From: an uncultured Propioniciclava sp.
GTDB lineage: Bacteria; Actinomycetota; Actinomycetes; Propionibacteriales; Propionibacteriaceae
DNA: 8,380 nucleotides
Assembly: GCA_937872005.1 (NCBI GenBank)
Contig: CALMPQ010000335.1
Location: 1 to 8,380, forward strand
Reading direction: 5' to 3'
Of the stretch, positions 6,509-8,380 are shown piece after piece (the stretch's first letter is position 1; each line of letters begins with the position of its first letter). Made by a program: the position numbers and the translations under genes. The notes under the pieces were generated by a model. That model saw only the letters and a program-made list of their open reading frames with translations, was not told the DNA's origin and made no database searches.

Positions 6509-7880
6509 CGAACGTCCGCTCGTCGGGGAGGCCGCGCGTCAGCGGGTGCACCTGCCCGTGCCCCGACACCGCCCGGCCGAACGCCCCGAACCCAGGTCGT
6601 TCGTGGGCGGCGAACCAGTCGCCCAGCTCGGACGCCGACCGCTCGCGTTCGGCTGCCACCCGCTCGTCGTCAACGAGGTTGGTGCGCTCGTCGGGGTCGG
6701 AGTCGAGGTCGTACAACTCGTCGGGTCCACCGGAGCGGTGGACGTACTTCCAGCGCCCGTCGGTGACCATCCGCCCCCCGCCGTACTCGGCGTGCACCAC
6801 CACGACCTCGTGCCCCGAACCGCCCTCGCCGCGCAGCAGTGGCGCCACCGACTCCCCCGCACCCCACGGGTCGCCCGGCGGATCGACCCCCGCCAGCTCG
6901 CAGATCGTCGGGTGGAGCGCGACCGAGGGGACGAGTTCGGCGGAGACACCCCGCACCCCGTCGGGCACGTGGATCTCGAACGGAACCCGCACCGAGTTGT
7001 CCCAGAAGTTCAGCGGCCACGTGCCGTTGCCCTTGCCCCAGATGCCGTGGTGGCCGCAGGAGGACCCGTTGTCGGACATGTAGACCACCACGGTGTCCTC
7101 GGCCAGCCCGAGGGCGGTCAGGCGGGCACGGATCTGCCCGAGCCCCTCGTCGACCGCCGTCAACGAGGCGCAGTACCCGGCCAGGTGCGGGTGCGGGTCG
7201 GCGAACGCGTCGGCGAAGTCGGTCCGGCGCGGCTCGACCCACGGGTGGGGCTCCTCGCGCGGCACCGAGGGGAAGTCGGTGTCGTCGTAGAGCCGCACGT
7301 ACTCCTCGGGGTGGCCCTCGAGCCACGGGTCGTGGGGCGCGGTGTAGTTCACCTGCAGGTGGAAGGGCTTGTCGGGGTCGCGTCCCGCCAGGAACTCCAA
7401 GGCGTGCCCGGTGACCGCGTGGGTGAAGTACTCGGGCTCTTCCGCCGGCTCACCGTCGACCCAGATCGGCGCCCCCACGTACGGCCCACCCCCGAAACGG
7501 TGGGCGTACCACGTCGTGAAGCCGGGCGCCGGCGTCCGGGAGTCGCCGACGTGCCACTTGCCGACCATGCCGCACTCGTACCCCGCCGCGGCCAGCACCT
7601 CCGGGGTGGTCGGCTGCCCCTCGAGGTGGGCGTCCGGCTGTGCGTCGGGGTGCCGCCCACCCACCAACCAGTCGTGGACGCCGTGCGCCGAGGGCACGCG
7701 CCCCGTCAACAGCGAGGCCCGGGCCGGTGAGCAGACCGGCGAGGCGCAGTAGAACTGGTTGAGCTCCAACGCGTCGTCGAGGAACGCCTCGAGGTGCGGC
7801 ATCACCAACTCGGGCATGCGGTGCGGCATCGCCCAGCGGCCCTGGTCGTCGGTCTGGATGACGACGAAGTTCGGCCGCAT
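6495..7880 (-). CDS. Type I (formylglycine-dependent) sulfatase, predicted cytoplasmic
   Basis: Hydrolyses sulfate esters (or sulfamates) of organic substrates, probably a sulfated sugar. The 461-residue protein has the alkaline-phosphatase-fold sulfatase layout: metal aspartates D11-D12 (VIQTDDQGRWAM), the activation motif C50-S-P-A-R54 (SPVCSPARASLLTGR) whose cysteine becomes formylglycine, VGKWHVGD (K108, H110), H183 in NYTAPHDPW, the second metal pair D270-N271 (VYMSDNGSSCGHHG), and K283 in WGKGNGTW. The tail ends with the usual ELYDLDSDPDERTNL block near 388-402 and an extra segment of about 60 residues. The ATG at 7880 begins directly at the first core strand (MRPNFVVIQTDD), leaving no room for a signal peptide, so it should act inside the cell. 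The upstream in-frame extension is the antisense or out-of-frame reading of the small gene before it and is not used. It starts 1 base after that gene's stop and overlaps the transporter start. No formylglycine-generating enzyme is encoded in the window. Confidence 0.93.
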   Translation of the reverse strand: MRPNFVVIQTDDQGRWAMPHRMPELVMPHLEAFLDDALELNQFYCASPVCSPARASLLTGRVPSAHGVHDWLVGGRHPDAQPDAHLEGQPTTPEVLAAAGYECGMVGKWHVGDSRTPAPGFTTWYAHRFGGGPYVGAPIWVDGEPAEEPEYFTHAVTGHALEFLAGRDPDKPFHLQVNYTAPHDPWLEGHPEEYVRLYDDTDFPSVPREEPHPWVEPRRTDFADAFADPHPHLAGYCASLTAVDEGLGQIRARLTALGLAEDTVVVYMSDNGSSCGHHGIWGKGNGTWPLNFWDNSVRVPFEIHVPDGVRGVSAELVPSVALHPTICELAGVDPPGDPWGAGESVAPLLRGEGGSGHEVVVVHAEYGGGRMVTDGRWKYVHRSGGPDELYDLDSDPDERTNLVDDERVAAERERSASELGDWFAAHERPGFGAFGRAVSGHGQVHPLTRGLPDERTFVEHP

Positions 7881-7881
7881 G

Positions 7882-8097
7882 TCACGCCTCCGCGATGAGT
7901 TCGATCCCTGTGGCGAACAGCGTACGAGGGTTGTCGACCCGCAGGCTCGTGCCGTCGCCGTCGGCGATGCACTGCACCTCGCCCCCACCGAGCACGCGGG
8001 CCTCCCGCACCCGGACGCTCACGCGTACGTCGGGCGCGTCCCCCAGCCCGAAGAGGTAGAGACGACCGTCCCGGGTGGTGGCGTGCCACTCCCCCAT
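7882..8097 (-). CDS. Small 71-residue protein, possible fucosidase-C-terminal-like beta domain
   Basis: First gene of the sulfatase-transporter operon. Its TGA ends 1 base before the sulfatase ATG, and a TGA stop lies two codons before its ATG, so it is a stand-alone frame. The protein (MGEWHATTRDGRLYLFGLGD... to ...TGIELIAEA) has no lysine and no membrane segment, and alternates short hydrophobic stretches with charged turns, as in a beta-sandwich. The pattern GRLYLFGLG, then V-REARVLGGGEVQ, then LRVDNP and a hydrophobic last strand resembles by eye the C-terminal domain of GH29 alpha-L-fucosidases (YAhhLG, LLGs, LPxxxP); this is weak and unverified. It could be a remnant of a lost glycosidase, a free accessory domain, or unrelated. 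GGAG at about 8110-8113 is 7 bases from an out-of-frame ATG (8106) and rather far from the chosen one. The tight spacing is the main support for it being real. Confidence 0.55.
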   Translation of the reverse strand: MGEWHATTRDGRLYLFGLGDAPDVRVSVRVREARVLGGGEVQCIADGDGTSLRVDNPRTLFATGIELIAEA

Positions 8098-8159
8098 TGC
8101 TCATGGCGTAACTCCGTTGTCGGGATGGGTCCAATCGCCGGGGCAACGACGACCAGTGA

Positions 8160-8172
8160 TGTGATGCTCACA
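8160..8172. promoter_or_regulatory. Short dyad TGTGA-TGC-TCACA between divergent genes
   Basis: A perfect 5-bp inverted repeat with a 3-base centre, lying 63 bp upstream of the small orphan gene and near the possible -35 of the GH2 gene. The half sites resemble CRP half sites, but CRP sites have six bases between halves, so this is not a canonical CRP site. It may be an operator for the minus-strand operon. Confidence 0.3.
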
Positions 8173-8177
8173 CGGAT

Positions 8178-8205
8178 TTGCTCTTTTGCTAACCCGCTCT
8201 AGCAT
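8178..8205 (+). promoter_or_regulatory. Candidate promoter of the GH2 gene
   Basis: TTGCTC (8178-8183) and TAGCAT (8200-8205) are 16 bases apart and match a sigma70-type -35 and -10 at half or more of the positions. The stretch is clearly more AT-rich than its surroundings. It would give a leader of about 60 bases before the ATG at 8274. Confidence 0.4.
8187..8204. promoter_or_regulatory. LacI-type operator candidate TGCTAACCCGCTCTAGCA
   Basis: An 18-bp dyad with 5-bp perfect arms (TGCTA/TAGCA) centred exactly on a CpG at 8195-8196, the usual layout of LacI-family operators. It overlaps the candidate -10 box, where a bound repressor would block RNA polymerase. Sugar catabolic genes such as GH2 hydrolases are common LacI targets in actinobacteria. 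No regulator gene is seen in the window. Confidence 0.42.
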
Positions 8206-8225
8206 GAGATCATCTTGTAAATCTC
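8206..8225. promoter_or_regulatory. Inverted repeat GAGAT-N10-ATCTC
   Basis: A 20-bp interrupted palindrome with 5-bp perfect arms directly after the LacI-like dyad, on or just downstream of the expected transcription start. It could be a second operator for the same or another regulator; at 5-bp arms, chance cannot be excluded. Confidence 0.3.
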
Positions 8226-8226
8226 A

Positions 8227-8254
8227 GGCCGGGTCGGCACGCCGCCGACCGGCC
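8227..8254 (+). other. Strong GC hairpin in the GH2 leader
   Basis: The left arm GGCCGGGTCGGC (8227-8238) and right arm GCCGACCGGCC (8244-8254) pair over 11 bp with a single bulged G and a 5-base loop ACGCC. It ends 19 bases before the ATG at 8274 and about 8 bases before the ribosome binding site. No T-run follows, so it is not a classic intrinsic terminator. It may stabilise or modulate the mRNA leader. Confidence 0.5.
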
Positions 8255-8273
8255 CAGACGACAGGGGTGGGCC

Positions 8274-8380
8274 ATGAACGAGGACGTCGCACCAGCGAGT
8301 GGTCGCGTCGTGCGCCCCCGCTCCCACCTGGACTCCGACGCCCCCACGCTGCCGCTCGGCGGGACCTGGGACTTCACACT
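8274..8380 (+). CDS. Glycoside hydrolase family 2 protein, N-terminal fragment (cut by window edge)
   Basis: Only 35 codons are visible. They read MNEDVAPASGR, then RPRSHLDSDAPTLPLGGTWDFT. The RPRS-LDSDAP-LPL-G-WDF pattern is the entry to the N-terminal jelly-roll domain of GH2 enzymes (beta-galactosidase and beta-glucuronidase type), where the L-G-W-F residues form the first strand. No signal peptide is present, so a cytoplasmic enzyme is likely. The ATG is preceded by AGGGG at 8263-8267 with a suitable gap. It is divergent from the sulfatase operon across a 176-bp regulated-looking spacer, which suggests a joint role in degrading an imported, possibly sulfated, oligosaccharide. Which sugar it cleaves cannot be told from this piece. 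Confidence 0.72.
   Translation, partial: MNEDVAPASGRVVRPRSHLDSDAPTLPLGGTWDFT

Noticed and set aside
5237..6766. A 509-codon plus-strand open frame opposite the CHR transporter
   Set aside because: The translation is an Arg/His/Asp/Gln-rich string with no domain pattern, while the opposite strand encodes a full family protein with both signatures.
6129..7730. A 533-codon plus-strand open frame opposite the sulfatase and transporter
   Set aside because: Antisense to all sulfatase motifs; composition is that of a shadow frame and it crosses two real genes.
7881..7988. 36-codon N-terminal extension of the sulfatase as a possible signal peptide
   Set aside because: It is Arg- and Ser-rich with no hydrophobic core, overlaps the small upstream gene in another frame, and the sulfatase core starts at MRPNFVVIQTDD.
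7802..8146. Alternative frame starting near the ATG at 8106, which has the better-placed GGAG
   Set aside because: Its product is Arg-rich low-complexity sequence that runs into the sulfatase start; the overlapping 71-residue frame ends 1 base before the sulfatase and looks like a folded protein.
8160..8172. CRP-binding site
   Set aside because: The halves TGTGA/TCACA match, but the spacing is 3 rather than 6 bases, so it is kept only as an unnamed dyad.
1..8380. Phage, transposon or CRISPR content
   Set aside because: No repeat-spacer pattern, transposase, integrase or terminal repeat was found on either strand.

Overview
The window is very GC-rich, densely coded DNA from a high-GC Gram-positive bacterium (Actinomycetota). 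The clearest lineage marker is mshC, an enzyme of mycothiol synthesis, a thiol made essentially only by actinobacteria. An actinobacterial DUF1345 membrane protein agrees with this, as do several gene starts that look leaderless (a TANNNT box 6-7 bases before the ATG with no convincing ribosome binding site). Genus cannot be fixed from the sequence; a relative of the Propionibacteriaceae is a guess.

Left part (1-5053), housekeeping: mshC (minus strand, last residues cut by the window edge) diverges from uppP, the undecaprenyl-diphosphatase of cell-wall lipid-carrier recycling. An aldo/keto reductase follows uppP by 14 bp. It converges, 9 bp apart, on a minus-strand gene that joins a YceH-type DUF480 domain to a SAM-dependent methyltransferase. 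That gene shares a 46-bp divergent promoter region with a DUF1345 membrane protein.

Right part (5171-8380), accessory and probably catabolic: three minus-strand genes packed as an operon, in transcription order a 71-residue beta-rich orphan protein, a type I formylglycine sulfatase with no signal peptide, and a two-domain CHR-family (chromate/sulfate) transporter whose TTG start overlaps the sulfatase end by 14 bases. A glycoside hydrolase family 2 gene diverges from them and is cut by the right edge. The 176-bp region between the divergent genes holds four stacked dyads, including a LacI-like operator over a possible -10 box and a strong hairpin in the leader.

The most interesting reading is that the right part is a small sulfated-glycan locus. 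A cytoplasmic sulfatase and a GH2 glycosidase would process imported sulfated sugars, and the CHR transporter, translationally coupled to the sulfatase, would export the released sulfate rather than serve chromate resistance. That is inference from gene order, the overlap and known family chemistry. No importer, regulator gene or formylglycine-generating enzyme is visible here. No tRNA, rRNA, CRISPR array, insertion sequence or convincing rho-independent terminator was found.
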